Below, piece after piece: positions 53,238-63,085 of a stretch of DNA of 64,000 bases. The translations under genes and the position numbers were made by a program. The notes under the pieces are model-generated. The model was not told the DNA's origin. It did no database searches and saw only the letters and a program-made list of their open reading frames with translations. The number at the start of each line of letters is the position of its first letter. The first letter of the stretch is position 1. The DNA is from Paenibacillus arenilitoris (GTDB lineage Bacteria > Bacillota > Bacilli > Paenibacillales > Paenibacillaceae): the NCBI RefSeq assembly GCF_014705655.1, contig NZ_JACXIY010000002.1, positions 124,001 through 188,000 on the forward strand, given 5' to 3'.

Positions 53238-54206
53238 ATGAGAACGGGTCAACTCGAAACCAACGCCCCTCGCATGCAGCCCGCTTCGCAAACGAAACTG
53301 CAATCGGCGCTCAAAGCGTTTTGGCGATTTCGGGCGTTCTACGTCATGCTGCTCCCGGGCGTCATTTACTTTATCGTCTTCCGGTATTTTCCGATGTACG
53401 GGGTCATCATCGCGTTCAAGGACTTCTCGATCATGGACGGCATTACCGGAAGCGCGTGGGCGGACCCTTGGTTTAAGCATTTTCAAGCGTTTTACGAGTC
53501 GCCGTACTTTAGCCAACTCTTAACGAATACGCTGCTGATCAGCTGCTATAAGCTGATATGGGGCACGTTCCCGCCGATCATCGTGGCCATCCTGCTGAAC
53601 GAATGCCGGATCAGATGGCTCAAGTCGATCGTGCAAACGCTTACGTATATGCCTCACTTTTTATCCTGGGTCATTATTTTCGGCATTCTACTGACGCTGT
53701 TCTCCCAGAACGGGGGCCTCGTCAACCGGTGGATCGTGGAGATGGGCGGCGAATCGATTCCGTTCCTCACTTCCACGGAGTACTTCCGAAGCATTCTCGT
53801 CGGGTCCGAAATCTGGCAAAATCTAGGGTGGGGCGCGATCATTTACCTGGCCGCCATGGCGGGCATCGATCCGACGCTCTACGAAGCGGCGAAGGTGGAC
53901 GGCGCGAGCCGAATGCGCATGATCTGGCATATTACGCTTCCCGGCATCCGCAGCATCATCGTCCTGCTCTTCGTGCTGAAGCTCGGCCATTTGCTCGACG
54001 CGGGCTTCGATCAAATTTATATTTTGTACAACATTCAAGTGTATCCGGTCGCCGACATTCTCGACACATGGGTTTACCGGACCGGCCTGCAGCAGCTTAA
54101 TTTCAGCCTCGCGTCCGCGGTCGGGTTGTTCAAGTCCGTCATCGGGCTGATCCTGGTGCTCGGCGCGAACCGCGTCGCGAAGAAATGGGGCGAGAGCATA
54201 TGGTAA
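53238..54206 (+). CDS. LplB-type sugar ABC importer permease
   Basis: 322 residues, six helices. LplB/YtcP-group features: YVMLLPGVIYFIVFRYFPMYGVIIAFKDFSIMDGI near the N-terminus and EAA motif YEAAKVDGASRMRMIWHITLPGIRSII. Strong site AAGGAGGGAATCT. First of a three-gene importer; overlaps the next gene. Confidence 0.9.
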   Translation: MRTGQLETNAPRMQPASQTKLQSALKAFWRFRAFYVMLLPGVIYFIVFRYFPMYGVIIAFKDFSIMDGITGSAWADPWFKHFQAFYESPYFSQLLTNTLLISCYKLIWGTFPPIIVAILLNECRIRWLKSIVQTLTYMPHFLSWVIIFGILLTLFSQNGGLVNRWIVEMGGESIPFLTSTEYFRSILVGSEIWQNLGWGAIIYLAAMAGIDPTLYEAAKVDGASRMRMIWHITLPGIRSIIVLLFVLKLGHLLDAGFDQIYILYNIQVYPVADILDTWVYRTGLQQLNFSLASAVGLFKSVIGLILVLGANRVAKKWGESIW

Positions 54207-55060
54207 GAAGCTGGGACGATAAAATATTCAATACGATCGTATACGTCATCCTCGGCTTATGCGGGCTGGCGGCGATCCTGCCGATTCTGTACGTCGTATC
54301 GGTATCCATCACCCCCTTCGGGGAAGTGCTGCGCAACGGCGGGTTCATTCTGTTCCCGAGGGAAATTACGTTCTCGGCCTACCGCACGCTGCTGACGGAG
54401 TCCAATATTCCGTCGGCTTTCCGGGTCACCGTGCTCATCACGGTCATCGGGACGGCGGTCAACATCGTGCTGACCGGCCTGATGGCCTATCCGCTAAGCC
54501 GCAAAAACTTGCCGGGAAGAAACGTCTTTCTTCTGATGATCGTATTCACGCTGCTCTTCAGCGGCGGCCTCATTCCGACTTACCTGGTCGTCAAATCGCT
54601 CGGGCTGCTCGATTCGATCTGGGCGATGATCCTGCCGAACGCCATCTGGAGCTTTAACGTGCTCATCATGAAGAGCTTCTTCGAGGGGCTGCCCGAGGAG
54701 CTGTTCGAATCGGCGAGAATGGACGGCGCCAAGGAATTCCGCATCCTGCTGCAGATCGTCGCGCCGCTGTCGATACCGGTGCTGCTCACCGTCGGCCTGT
54801 TCTACCTGGTCGGCCACTGGAACGAGTTTTTTCAGGCGATCTTCTACGTGACGGACCGGACGCTGTTCCCGCTGCAGGTCGTCGTCAGGGAAATTCTGAT
54901 GCAGAGCCAGCAGCCGCTCGAGAACGCGGAGAACATGATGCCGACGCAGACGATGCAGATGGCGTCCGTCATGATCGCGAGCCTGCCGGTCATTATCGTC
55001 TATCCATTTCTTCAGAAGCACTTTACGAAAGGCATGCTGCTCGGCTCCATCAAAGGTTGA
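54200..55060 (+). CDS. LplC/YtcP-type sugar ABC importer permease
   Basis: 286 residues, six helices. Opening IVYVILGLCGLAAILPILYVVSVSITPFGEV and EAA motif FESARMDGAKEFRILLQIVAPLSIPVLLTV, ending HFTKGMLLGSIKG as usual in this group. ATG 54200 overlaps the upstream stop by 7 bases; ATG 54185 is possible. Confidence 0.9.
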   Translation: MVRSWDDKIFNTIVYVILGLCGLAAILPILYVVSVSITPFGEVLRNGGFILFPREITFSAYRTLLTESNIPSAFRVTVLITVIGTAVNIVLTGLMAYPLSRKNLPGRNVFLLMIVFTLLFSGGLIPTYLVVKSLGLLDSIWAMILPNAIWSFNVLIMKSFFEGLPEELFESARMDGAKEFRILLQIVAPLSIPVLLTVGLFYLVGHWNEFFQAIFYVTDRTLFPLQVVVREILMQSQQPLENAENMMPTQTMQMASVMIASLPVIIVYPFLQKHFTKGMLLGSIKG

Positions 55061-55138
55061 TCTAGGCGCTGCGCGGATAACTGGCCAGCCGCGCGGCCTC
55101 TATTTTCAATAGCTTGCTTATTGAGAGGGGACATGAAG

Positions 55139-56695
55139 ATGAGAAAAGTGTACAGCTTGATCCTGACGGTTACGATGCTTGGCGCTATGCTAGCCGGTTG
55201 CTCCGGCGGAAGCGGAAACGGCAACAACACGGGAGGCAATACGCCGCCGAGCGACGCTTCGCAGCCGAGCAACGACGCCGCCGAACCGACGGGGGAGGCG
55301 AGCGGGAAGTCGATTAAGCTCGAGGTGATCGAAACCGGCAACAACCTGCCGTCTCCGGACAAGGACATGATCAAGCAAGAGCTCGATAAAGCGCTCAATA
55401 TCGATCTGAACCTGACCGTCTATCCTTCCGGCGACGATTACAAAAACCAATTGAACGTCCGCATGGCTTCCGGCAACTTTCCGGATCTGTTCATGGTCGA
55501 CCGCCAGCAGCTCATCCAATTTTCCAAACAGGGCCTGCTGCTCGATCTGACGCCGTATTTGGATAAACTGCAGAAGACGGTCGATTTCATCGGCGAGGAC
55601 AGCGTCAAGAAAGGGACGGTGGACGGGAAAGTGTTCGCGGTATCGAAATCGCCGCAAATCCCGTACAACACCTATTGGATCCGCAAGGATTGGCTGGATA
55701 AATTGCAGCTCGCCGTGCCGACGACGATCGAGGAGCTGGCGAAAGCCGCCGAGGCGTTCACGAAGCAGGATCCCGACGGAAACGGCAAGCCGGATACGAT
55801 CGGCCTGACCGGCGGCAAGCTTGGCGCGTTCGGGCCGGTATTCGGGGCGTTCGGCGTCGGCGGGCCGGGCACGTTCTACGAGAAGGACGGCGCGATCGTC
55901 AATTCCTTGTACGATCCGGCCATGAAGGACGCGCTAACGTTCATTCAGCAGATGGTCGCCGCGGGCTCGGTCGATCCCGAGCTGCTCGCCAACAGCGGAC
56001 TGCAGCATCAGGAGAAGGCGATCAAAGGACAAGCGGGCATCGTATATCTCGACTGGCCGAACATGACGAAGGAGCAGTTCGTGGAGCAGATCAAAACGGT
56101 CAATCCGAATGCCGAGTGGCTGCAAATCGCGGCGCCGGCAGGTCCTGGCGGGCAGTTCGACGGCACGTGGGACATCGGCGCGTCTCCCGGACGGTTCGCG
56201 ATTCCGAAGGCGCTCGAGAAGGATCCGGAGAAGCTGCAGCGCATCTTCGACCTGCTGAACTATATTTCGGACCCGGCCGGCGGCTCGATGCTCGTGCAGT
56301 TCGGGGTGAAGGATACGCATTACACGCTTGAAGGCGACGTGCCGAAGATGACGGATAAGGCAGGCGAGGTCGGGCACTCCTGGCTGTACCAGTTCACGGG
56401 AAGGCCGGAGATGGAATATTTGCAAGCCAAATTCGCCCTGCAATCGAAGGAGATCCAGTTCTCGAACGACCAGCCGCGCATCGAGACGCTGGGCGGCTTC
56501 ATCGACAATCCGGAGGGCTATAATCCGGCCGACGGGGACCGTTATATCGAAGAGGAGTTCGCCAAGTTTATTTACAATAAGCGGCCGATCGCCGAGTACG
56601 ACGACTTTGTCAAGACGCTGGAGTCCTCCATGAATTACAAGGCGCTCATGGACAGCGCGACGGAGCAGTTAAAGGCGCTCGGATTCGGGGGCTAA
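55139..56695 (+). CDS. LplA-type solute-binding lipoprotein
   Basis: 518 residues. Lipobox LAGC, low-complexity linker, then a family-1 binding domain (IETGNNLPSPDKDMIKQELDKALNIDLNLTVYPSGDDYKNQLNVRMASGNFPDLFMVDRQQLIQFSKQGLLLDLTPYLDK) of the LplA/YtcQ group. It serves the two preceding permeases. Ligand unknown, probably an oligosaccharide. ATG 55139 is eight bases after AGGGG; ATG 55133 lies too close to it. Confidence 0.9.
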   Translation: MRKVYSLILTVTMLGAMLAGCSGGSGNGNNTGGNTPPSDASQPSNDAAEPTGEASGKSIKLEVIETGNNLPSPDKDMIKQELDKALNIDLNLTVYPSGDDYKNQLNVRMASGNFPDLFMVDRQQLIQFSKQGLLLDLTPYLDKLQKTVDFIGEDSVKKGTVDGKVFAVSKSPQIPYNTYWIRKDWLDKLQLAVPTTIEELAKAAEAFTKQDPDGNGKPDTIGLTGGKLGAFGPVFGAFGVGGPGTFYEKDGAIVNSLYDPAMKDALTFIQQMVAAGSVDPELLANSGLQHQEKAIKGQAGIVYLDWPNMTKEQFVEQIKTVNPNAEWLQIAAPAGPGGQFDGTWDIGASPGRFAIPKALEKDPEKLQRIFDLLNYISDPAGGSMLVQFGVKDTHYTLEGDVPKMTDKAGEVGHSWLYQFTGRPEMEYLQAKFALQSKEIQFSNDQPRIETLGGFIDNPEGYNPADGDRYIEEEFAKFIYNKRPIAEYDDFVKTLESSMNYKALMDSATEQLKALGFGG

Positions 56696-56764
56696 TCCCG
56701 CTTAACAAGAAAGAGGCTATCCAAAAAGCAGGTTGCTTGCTTGATTGACGATTCGCTAAATCGT

Positions 56765-56821
56765 AAAATCGGAAATGGCGATGCCAGGGAATTATCCCCC
56801 GGCATCGCCATTTCCGATTTT
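56765..56821 (+). terminator. Very strong terminator of the LplBCA operon
   Basis: A perfect 21-bp inverted repeat (AAAATCGGAAATGGCGATGC... ) with a 15-nt loop. The rest of the gap to the next gene holds only the promoter at 56953. Confidence 0.85.
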
Positions 56822-56952
56822 CTGCCGGTTTGAATGATGCTTCATGCGTCTAAATCGCCTCGCGCATCGTGATCTGCCATCAGGCAGCGCTTCTCGTTCC
56901 GAAGCATCAATCGCAGCATTTCCGCTTGGCCTGCCCCATACGCACAAGAGGA

Positions 56953-56982
56953 TTGACAGCGCTATCACCGATTCAGTATGAT
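56953..56982 (+). promoter_or_regulatory. Promoter with cre-like site ahead of the TolB-like gene
   Basis: TTGACA (56953-56958), 18 bp, TATGAT (56977-56982). TGACAGCGCTATCA (56954-56967) is a cre-like near-palindrome over the -35 box, suggesting carbon catabolite repression. Confidence 0.6.
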
Positions 56983-57077
56983 GAACCCGATGAGAGGAAC
57001 GGGCATGAATCAGCCAGAATGTTCAACTACTTGTAAACGCGCGTTCACAAATTCGGGTCAAGGATGGTGGAACGGCA

Positions 57078-57956
57078 GTGACGGAAACGTTAGGATCAAA
57101 CATTCAGCAAAGCAAGACGGTCAGCTTTCTTAAGGCGGTGGATATCGAAACGGGCGAAATCGAGCTCTTGGCCGAATTCGGCGAGCTGATCGAAGCGCCG
57201 AATTGGACGGGCGACGGGAAACGGCTTATTTATAACAGCAAAGGGCTGCTCTATTCGTTCGACCTTGAAACGCGGGCAAACAGCGTGATCGATACCGGCT
57301 ACGCGAGCCGGTGCAACAACGATCACGTTCTCTCCCCGGACCATACGCGCATCGCGGTCAGCCACCATACGCAGGAGGACGGCCGGTCGCGAATCTACGT
57401 GCTGCCGATGGAGGGCGGGCATCCGACTCTCGTCACGGCGCTTGCGCCGAGCTACCTGCACGGCTGGTCGCCGGACGGCAAGACGCTCGCTTACTGCGCG
57501 GAGCGGGCCGGGCAGTACGACGTCTACGTCATCCCGGCCGAAGGCGGCGTCGAGACGAGGCTGACCGATTCGCCGGGCTTGAACGACGGACCCGAATACT
57601 CGCCGGACGGCAATCATATTTGGTTTAATTCGGTCAGGACGGGCCTTATGCAGGTGTGGCGGATGAACGCGGACGGCAGCGGGCAGACGCAAATGACGTT
57701 CGAGGAGAGCAACAGCTGGTTTCCGCATGTTTCTCCCGACGGTCGGCATGTCGCCTATATTGCCTACCGGAAGGGGGACGTTGCGCCAGGCGACCATCCC
57801 GCGAACAAGGACGTCGAGATCCGCCTCATGCCGAGCGGAGGCGGCGGCTATCGGACGCTGGTCAGTCTGTTCGGCGGGCAGGGGACGATCAACGTCAATT
57901 CCTGGTCGCCCGACAGCCGGCGGATCGCTTTTGTCAGTTATCGGCAGGCGGAATAA
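57078..57956 (+). CDS. TolB-like beta-propeller protein (PD40 repeats)
   Basis: 292 residues, no signal peptide. At least five PD40/WD40-like blades: [137 protein letters not shown]. Known relatives include oligogalacturonide lyase-like and TolB-like proteins; which applies here is unclear. GTG start with GGTGG upstream. Cre-like promoter suggests a role in carbohydrate use. Confidence 0.75.
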   Translation: MTETLGSNIQQSKTVSFLKAVDIETGEIELLAEFGELIEAPNWTGDGKRLIYNSKGLLYSFDLETRANSVIDTGYASRCNNDHVLSPDHTRIAVSHHTQEDGRSRIYVLPMEGGHPTLVTALAPSYLHGWSPDGKTLAYCAERAGQYDVYVIPAEGGVETRLTDSPGLNDGPEYSPDGNHIWFNSVRTGLMQVWRMNADGSGQTQMTFEESNSWFPHVSPDGRHVAYIAYRKGDVAPGDHPANKDVEIRLMPSGGGGYRTLVSLFGGQGTINVNSWSPDSRRIAFVSYRQAE

Positions 57957-57974
57957 GGAAAGGTTGAAAATAGA

Positions 57975-58018
57975 GGGGCAGTCCCTAAGCCATAACGGCT
58001 TGCAGGGCTGCCCCTTAC
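57975..58018 (+). terminator. Terminator between convergent genes
   Basis: GGGGCAGTCCC...GGGCTGCCCC with inner AAGCC/GGCTT pairing. Confidence 0.7.
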
Positions 58019-58049
58019 TTTCATGCTCGTCTTCAGCGCGGCAACGGCT

Positions 58050-58655
58050 TTATCGGATCCTGGCTCCTTCAAAGCGCGTCAAGCTTTCCGGAAGGATGCC
58101 GATGCTGCCTCCGGGAGCAGTTCCGCTGAATCCAATGAAGACTTGCACGGAATCTCCCGCGTTTAACCGCAGAAGGCCGGACGCGTCGATGATTCCCGCC
58201 GCGGTGCTGAAAACTTCGAAATCCGTAATCGCTTGATTCGTTCCTATCACTCTAATGGTCAGTTGGACGTTAATTGGAGGCGTTGCAGTAACGAGAGCGA
58301 AAGTGACTGCCGCGCTTAACGAGTAGATGCCGCTTTTTCTCGGACGGAACGTCGACGTGAGCGGGTTATATTCCCTATTGACGTCAAAATCTTCATTTTG
58401 AAAAAGAACCTGGACGGACGGGCCTCCGGCGGTCACGGTTTGAACTTGGCTTGCGGTCGCCCGGAATGCGGAGGTCCGTTTGACGGCGCTTTTGCGTACG
58501 AAGTGTTTGCACGGTACGCATTTGACCGCCCGTTTCGGCGCGCACCGTTTTTTGGATTTGAATTCGGTCACGATGCTGGCGCTGATCGTTTTCGTCTTTT
58601 TGAAGGTGACGGACCGCTTCTTCACGATGTTTTTTCTTACCATCTGTTTGGTCAT
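58050..58655 (-). CDS. Basic/C1q-like protein, paralogue 1
   Basis: 201 residues in two parts. Residues 1-60 are highly basic with KKRSVTFKKTKTIS and cysteines (KCVPCKHFV). Residues 70-201 form a C1q/TNF-like jelly-roll (REYNPLTSTFRPRKSGIYSLSAAVTFA...LRLNAGDSVQVFIGFSG...ESLTRFEGARIR). Third in transcription order of three tandem paralogues. C1q-like domains form trimers on Bacillus spore surfaces (BclA type). GAGGGG site before ATG. A surface role is inferred. Confidence 0.75.
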   Translation of the reverse strand: MTKQMVRKNIVKKRSVTFKKTKTISASIVTEFKSKKRCAPKRAVKCVPCKHFVRKSAVKRTSAFRATASQVQTVTAGGPSVQVLFQNEDFDVNREYNPLTSTFRPRKSGIYSLSAAVTFALVTATPPINVQLTIRVIGTNQAITDFEVFSTAAGIIDASGLLRLNAGDSVQVFIGFSGTAPGGSIGILPESLTRFEGARIR

Positions 58656-58718
58656 GACTTATCCCCTCGATCGTCAGATGCACATTAATATGAAAAAGGC
58701 TGTTTGCTCATTGTCCGA

Positions 58719-59312
58719 TTAACGGATTCTTGCGCCTTCGAAGCGGGTGAACGTACCCGGGACTATGAAGATTGCTCTTTCTTGCTCCGCACTGAATAAA
58801 GCGAATACTTGTACCGTGTCGCCTGCGTTTAACGGAATAATGCCGGCCGCGTCGATCAACCCGCCGAGCGTGAAGGTCTCGAAATCCGAGATTTGTTCGA
58901 TTCCGTTCACGCGGATGGACAGAAATACATTGACCGAAGTCTCCTCGCCGCTAATGAAGGCAACAGCGGCGACGAGCGAGTATACGCCGCTTTGCTGCGG
59001 GCGGAACGTCGAGGTGAGCGGGTTGTACTCATTGTTTATATCCAATACTTCGTTTTGGTAACGTACCTGGACGTCTATGCCGTTGGTCGTTGCGGTCTGA
59101 GCCGTACTGGCGAGCGCGCGGAACGCGGAAGTCCTGCCGAGCGCGATTTTCCGGATGACGATTTTGCGGCATTTGCGTTTGAACGCCCGTTTCGGCGCGG
59201 ACCGTTTTTTGGTCTTGCATTTGGTCGCGATGCGTGTGCTGATCGTTTTCGATTTCGTGAAGGTGACGGAGCGCTTCTTCACGACGCTTTTTTTGACCAC
59301 CTTTTTGACCAT
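58719..59312 (-). CDS. Basic/C1q-like protein, paralogue 2
   Basis: 197 residues with the same build: VVKKSVVKKRSVTFTKSKTIS, a Lys/Arg/Cys-rich stretch (KRKCRKIVIRKIALGRTSAFRAL), then the jelly-roll NNEYNPLTSTFRPQQSGVYSLVAAVAFI...IIPLNAGDTVQVFALFS...GTFTRFEGARIR. GAGGGGG site. 63 bp upstream of paralogue 1. Confidence 0.75.
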   Translation of the reverse strand: MVKKVVKKSVVKKRSVTFTKSKTISTRIATKCKTKKRSAPKRAFKRKCRKIVIRKIALGRTSAFRALASTAQTATTNGIDVQVRYQNEVLDINNEYNPLTSTFRPQQSGVYSLVAAVAFISGEETSVNVFLSIRVNGIEQISDFETFTLGGLIDAAGIIPLNAGDTVQVFALFSAEQERAIFIVPGTFTRFEGARIR

Positions 59313-59342
59313 CGTTAATCCCCCTCGTTGATGATGTTGTCG

Positions 59343-59921
59343 TTAACGGAATCTCGCTCCTTCGAACCGTGTGGCCGAACCCGGGAAGATGCCGATCGGA
59401 TCGGTACTCCCCGTAAAGGTCGCGAATACTTGCACCCGATCTCCAGCCTTCAGCGGAATAATGCCGGACGCGTCGATAATGCCGGTCGGCGTGTTGAACG
59501 ATTCGAAATCGGAAATTTGATCCTGCCCGTTCACTCTGATTTCGAGAATGGCGTTAATCGGGCTTGTCGTCACGAAGCCGACGGATGCCGCGAGCGAGTA
59601 CACGCCGTTCCTTCTCGGACGGAAGGTAGAGGTCCCGGGATTGTATTCTCGGTTGACATCCAAAATTTCCGCCGGAAAACGAAGCCGTGCAGCCGTATTC
59701 ACCGGTACGGTCTGGCCTGGCTCCGCGAGCGCCCGGAACGCGGAGAATTTGCCGAGGACGCTCTTCTTGCGTTTTCTCCGCCCGCAATCGACCGTTTTGC
59801 CCGGCGCGCTCCGCATTTTCGTCGCGTATTTCTTCACGATGCCGGTGCTGACCGTTTTCGTCTTGGTGAAGGTGACGGATCGCTTCTTCACGACGCTTTT
59901 CTTTGCATTCCTTCCGCTCAA
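59343..59921 (-). CDS. Basic/C1q-like protein, paralogue 3
   Basis: 192 residues, same two-part build (KKSVVKKRSVTFTKTKTVSTGI; REYNPGTSTFRPRRNGVYSLAASVGFV...IPLKAGDRVQVFATFTG...SATRFEGARFR). The start is TTG 59921 with AGGAGGG seven bases ahead. First gene of the set, 30 bp before paralogue 2. Confidence 0.75.
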   Translation of the reverse strand: MSGRNAKKSVVKKRSVTFTKTKTVSTGIVKKYATKMRSAPGKTVDCGRRKRKKSVLGKFSAFRALAEPGQTVPVNTAARLRFPAEILDVNREYNPGTSTFRPRRNGVYSLAASVGFVTTSPINAILEIRVNGQDQISDFESFNTPTGIIDASGIIPLKAGDRVQVFATFTGSTDPIGIFPGSATRFEGARFR

Positions 59922-60008
59922 TGCTAATCCCTCCTTGATCGCCGTTTGATTGCCAGGGCGTGAATGCTCGTTGGAATTCTAGCAAATCATCCGACTCTAG
60001 CAATAGTT

Positions 60009-60017
60009 TATTCTATG
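60009..60017 (-). promoter_or_regulatory. Possible sporulation-sigma -10 element
   Basis: On the minus strand CATAGAATA fits the sigma-E/K -10 form CATANNNTA, 88 bp before paralogue 3. The -35 match is weak, so this is tentative. Confidence 0.35.
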
Positions 60018-60140
60018 AAAAATCCGCTTTCGTAGATTGGGCATGCGCGACGGAAAATAGGAAAAGGCGCTTGTCTACCATCGTGTGCAGGCGAAAATCA
60101 CTGTTTTTTAGTGGAAAACATCGGTTATTTCCCTATTTGG

Positions 60141-60162
60141 GTCGGAATATTCCGACTATAAT
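60141..60162 (+). promoter_or_regulatory. Perfect 16-bp palindrome next to the PL11 gene's -10 box
   Basis: GTCGGAATATTCCGAC (60141-60156) directly abuts TATAAT (60157-60162), 80 bp before the start codon. No good -35 box is present, so activator-dependent transcription or an operator is possible. Confidence 0.65.
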
Positions 60163-60241
60163 GTAGTCGTGGAAAGGGGGCGCATGGACAAGTTCGGCGA
60201 TTACAGGCATAAACAACTCATTCGCGGAAGGTGATGCAGTA

Positions 60242-62803
60242 ATGAAATTAAAAAATGCCCCGCTAGCGGGAAAACTGTTAAAGGGCGCGCTGGCCGTACC
60301 GCTTCTGCTTACGGGCGTCGTTACGGCTTCGGCCGAAGGAATCGACAAGAAAGGCGACGTCGGGCAATCCCGCGGCATTCAGCTGGAATACCTCGACCGC
60401 GGCTTGACGGCGGCCTCGACCGCCGACGGCGTTTTTCTAAGCTGGAGGCTGCTCGCCAATGAGGCGACCGGCTATTCGAAAGCCGGCCTGACCGGGGCGA
60501 GCTTTCATTTGTACCGCGACGGCGTCAAGCTCGCGACGATCGAAGACAGCACCAACTATTTGGACAAGGACGGCACTTCCGCTTCGCGCTATTATGTAAG
60601 CGCTGTCGTAAAAGGGGAGGAGGTCGATCGGAGCGCCGCGGTCGCGCCTTGGGGCCATGCGTATTCCGACGTGGCGCTGAGGAAGCCGGCGGATGGCACG
60701 ACGCCCGCCGGAGAGGCGTATACGTATGCCGCCAACGACTTAAGCGCAGGGGATGTCGACGGCGACGGACAGTACGAGTTGTTCGTCAAGTGGGAGCCGT
60801 CCAATGCGAAGGACGTGTCCCAGGTCGGCTATACCGGCGTGACGTACATCGACTGCTACGAGCTGGACGGAACGCTCAAGTACCGTATCGATCTAGGCGT
60901 CAATATTCGTTCCGGCGCCCATTACACGCAGTTCATGGTGTACGATTTCGACGGGAACGGCAAGGCGGAGACGATGCTCAAAACCGCGCCGGGCACGAAG
61001 ATCATCGCCTACGACAAGCAGGGCGGCGTGAAATCCGAAAAGTACGTCACGATGCCGAAGGAGGACCGGAAAGCCGGATACAGCCATACGGACGATTACC
61101 GGATGAGCAGCGCCGATTATTATGAGCGCCTGGTCGGAATGTTCATGGGCTGGACGGACCATCCGGAAGTAAAGAACGGCAGCTGGCCGGCCACGCTCGA
61201 GGAGAGCTTCGGCATCGAGCCGGCATACGAATATCCGCTGTCGCGCGTCGATGCGGAAAGCTTGGTCGATTACTTCATGGACGTCTACGCGCCGAGCCGC
61301 AGCAGCCGGAACAACTTGCGCGCGTTCGAAGGGTTTATCGTGGACGGGCCCGAATATTTGACCGTATTCGAAGGCGACAGCGGCGCCGAACTGGAGACGG
61401 TTCCGTACAAGCCGGGACGCACGGACGACGGTCTGATGTGGGGCGATTACGCGATGGCCAGAATCGAGCCGGGCAATCGGGTCGACCGGTTCCTCGCCGG
61501 CGTCGCCTATCTGGATGGGAAAACCCCATCGGCCGTATTTGCCAGAGGGTATTACACGAGATCGACGCTGATCGCCTATGACTGGGACGGCAAGCATCTG
61601 AAGGAACGGTGGTTCGTGGACAGCGGCTGGACGCCGATGTCGAATCCGTTCAACGACGGTCCTCACGGCCGGGACGGCGAAGATCCCGTATTCGGCACGA
61701 TCACGACGCAGGGCGCCCATTCCTTGAGCGCGGCGGACGTGGACGGCGACGGCAGGCACGAAATCGTCTACGGATCGGCGACGATCGACCATGACGGCTC
61801 GCTCCTGTACAGCTCGACGGATGTCATGCCGCCGCAAAGCGCGGCGCCGGGCACGACCGCGAGACTGGGCCATGGCGATGCGATGCATGTGACGGATATC
61901 GACCCGGAGCGGCCCGGCAAGGAAATATTCATGGTGCACGAAGGCGGGGCTTGGGCTCCGTACGGTTATTCCATGCGCGACGCGGCAACCGGAGAGGTCA
62001 TCTACGGCGGCTATACCGGCAAGGATACCGGGCGAGGCATGATCGGCGACGTCGACCCCGGCAGCAGGGGAATGGAGACATGGGCGGTCGGCCTGTGGAC
62101 GGCCGGCGGCGCCCCGCTCGGCTCGAGTGCGCCGGGCACGAACATGAACATCAAATGGTCCGCGGACATGACGACGCAGATCGTAAGCGGCGCCCTTGAC
62201 GCGACGCCGACGATCGACGATTGGAAGAAGGGCAGGCTGCTGACGGCGGAAGGAACGAGGACGAACAACCATACGAAGGGCAATCCGGGCCTCGTCGCCG
62301 ATCTATTCGGCGATTGGCGGGAGGAGCTGCTCGTCCGGACGGCCGACAGCTCCGCTATCCGCATGTACATGAGCACGGATGTAACGGACCGCAAGCTGTA
62401 TACGCTCATGCACGACGCCCAGTATCGGGCGGAGATCGCAAGGCAGAACACGTCATACAACCAGCCGGCGTATACGAGCTTCTATATGGCCTCCGATATC
62501 GACTGGTCGCTCGTACCGCTTCCGGCGGTCCGGATGCCGGGCTTGCTGGCGGCGGCGGAGCGCCTGCTGAAGGGGTACGCGGGTTCCGGCGAGCTGACGG
62601 GGCCGCTTGCTTCGCAGCTTGCGAATACGCTCAAGCAGGCCATGCGCGATATGGATCGCGGGTCGGCGAGAAATGCGGTGAAAGCGATGGAGAAATTCCT
62701 CGATCAGCTCGGCACACCGTCGAAGCGGGATCGCGTCTCCGAGCGCGCGAAGCTGAATTTGTCCTATCACGCCAAGCTGTTCGTCGCGATGCGGAGCGAG
62801 TAA
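60242..62803 (+). CDS. PL11 rhamnogalacturonan lyase (YesW/YesX-like)
   Basis: 853 residues. Signal peptide (GALAVPLLLTGVVTASA-EG), then the eight-bladed propeller of PL11: RGIQLEYLDRGLTAASTADGVFLSWRLLANEATG, SAGDVDGDGQYELFVKWEPSNAKD, YDFDGNGKAETMLKTAPG, HSLSAADVDGDGRHEIVYGSATIDHDGSLLYSS, GLVADLFGDWREELLVRTADSSAIRMYMS. DxDGDG Ca2+ loops are visible. It cleaves the rhamnogalacturonan I backbone of pectin outside the cell. The last 90 residues add a helical FIVAR-like module (AAERLLKGYAGSGELTGPLASQLANTLKQAMRDM) not needed for catalysis, perhaps a wall or carbohydrate contact. Confidence 0.9.
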   Translation: MKLKNAPLAGKLLKGALAVPLLLTGVVTASAEGIDKKGDVGQSRGIQLEYLDRGLTAASTADGVFLSWRLLANEATGYSKAGLTGASFHLYRDGVKLATIEDSTNYLDKDGTSASRYYVSAVVKGEEVDRSAAVAPWGHAYSDVALRKPADGTTPAGEAYTYAANDLSAGDVDGDGQYELFVKWEPSNAKDVSQVGYTGVTYIDCYELDGTLKYRIDLGVNIRSGAHYTQFMVYDFDGNGKAETMLKTAPGTKIIAYDKQGGVKSEKYVTMPKEDRKAGYSHTDDYRMSSADYYERLVGMFMGWTDHPEVKNGSWPATLEESFGIEPAYEYPLSRVDAESLVDYFMDVYAPSRSSRNNLRAFEGFIVDGPEYLTVFEGDSGAELETVPYKPGRTDDGLMWGDYAMARIEPGNRVDRFLAGVAYLDGKTPSAVFARGYYTRSTLIAYDWDGKHLKERWFVDSGWTPMSNPFNDGPHGRDGEDPVFGTITTQGAHSLSAADVDGDGRHEIVYGSATIDHDGSLLYSSTDVMPPQSAAPGTTARLGHGDAMHVTDIDPERPGKEIFMVHEGGAWAPYGYSMRDAATGEVIYGGYTGKDTGRGMIGDVDPGSRGMETWAVGLWTAGGAPLGSSAPGTNMNIKWSADMTTQIVSGALDATPTIDDWKKGRLLTAEGTRTNNHTKGNPGLVADLFGDWREELLVRTADSSAIRMYMSTDVTDRKLYTLMHDAQYRAEIARQNTSYNQPAYTSFYMASDIDWSLVPLPAVRMPGLLAAAERLLKGYAGSGELTGPLASQLANTLKQAMRDMDRGSARNAVKAMEKFLDQLGTPSKRDRVSERAKLNLSYHAKLFVAMRSE

Positions 62804-62942
62804 CGGAACGAGGCGGGCGGCATACGTGCGGCCATTGGCCGATAAGCGAGTAACCTTTAATTAAACCGCAATTTACCTGCTATGTAAATTTTGAATTGCC
62901 GGATATTCCCTCCTGTATCGTTAGATTAATGGGAGAGCCTTG

Positions 62943-62975
62943 ATGACTGCCTTCACGGGCAGTCATTTCTCTTTA
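62943..62975 (+). terminator. Terminator after the PL11 gene
   Basis: ATGACTGCC/GGCAGTCAT stem with TTTCTCTTT. 62976-63085 holds no gene. Confidence 0.8.
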
Positions 62976-63085
62976 TTCCATTCGATTCCTTGGGTTTTCT
63001 TTACAGAACGACCTTTGTAATCCCTTACACCATGAACTAATATGGGGAAGGTTTCAATTAACGGTTCGGTTTAGGGGGGATTACG

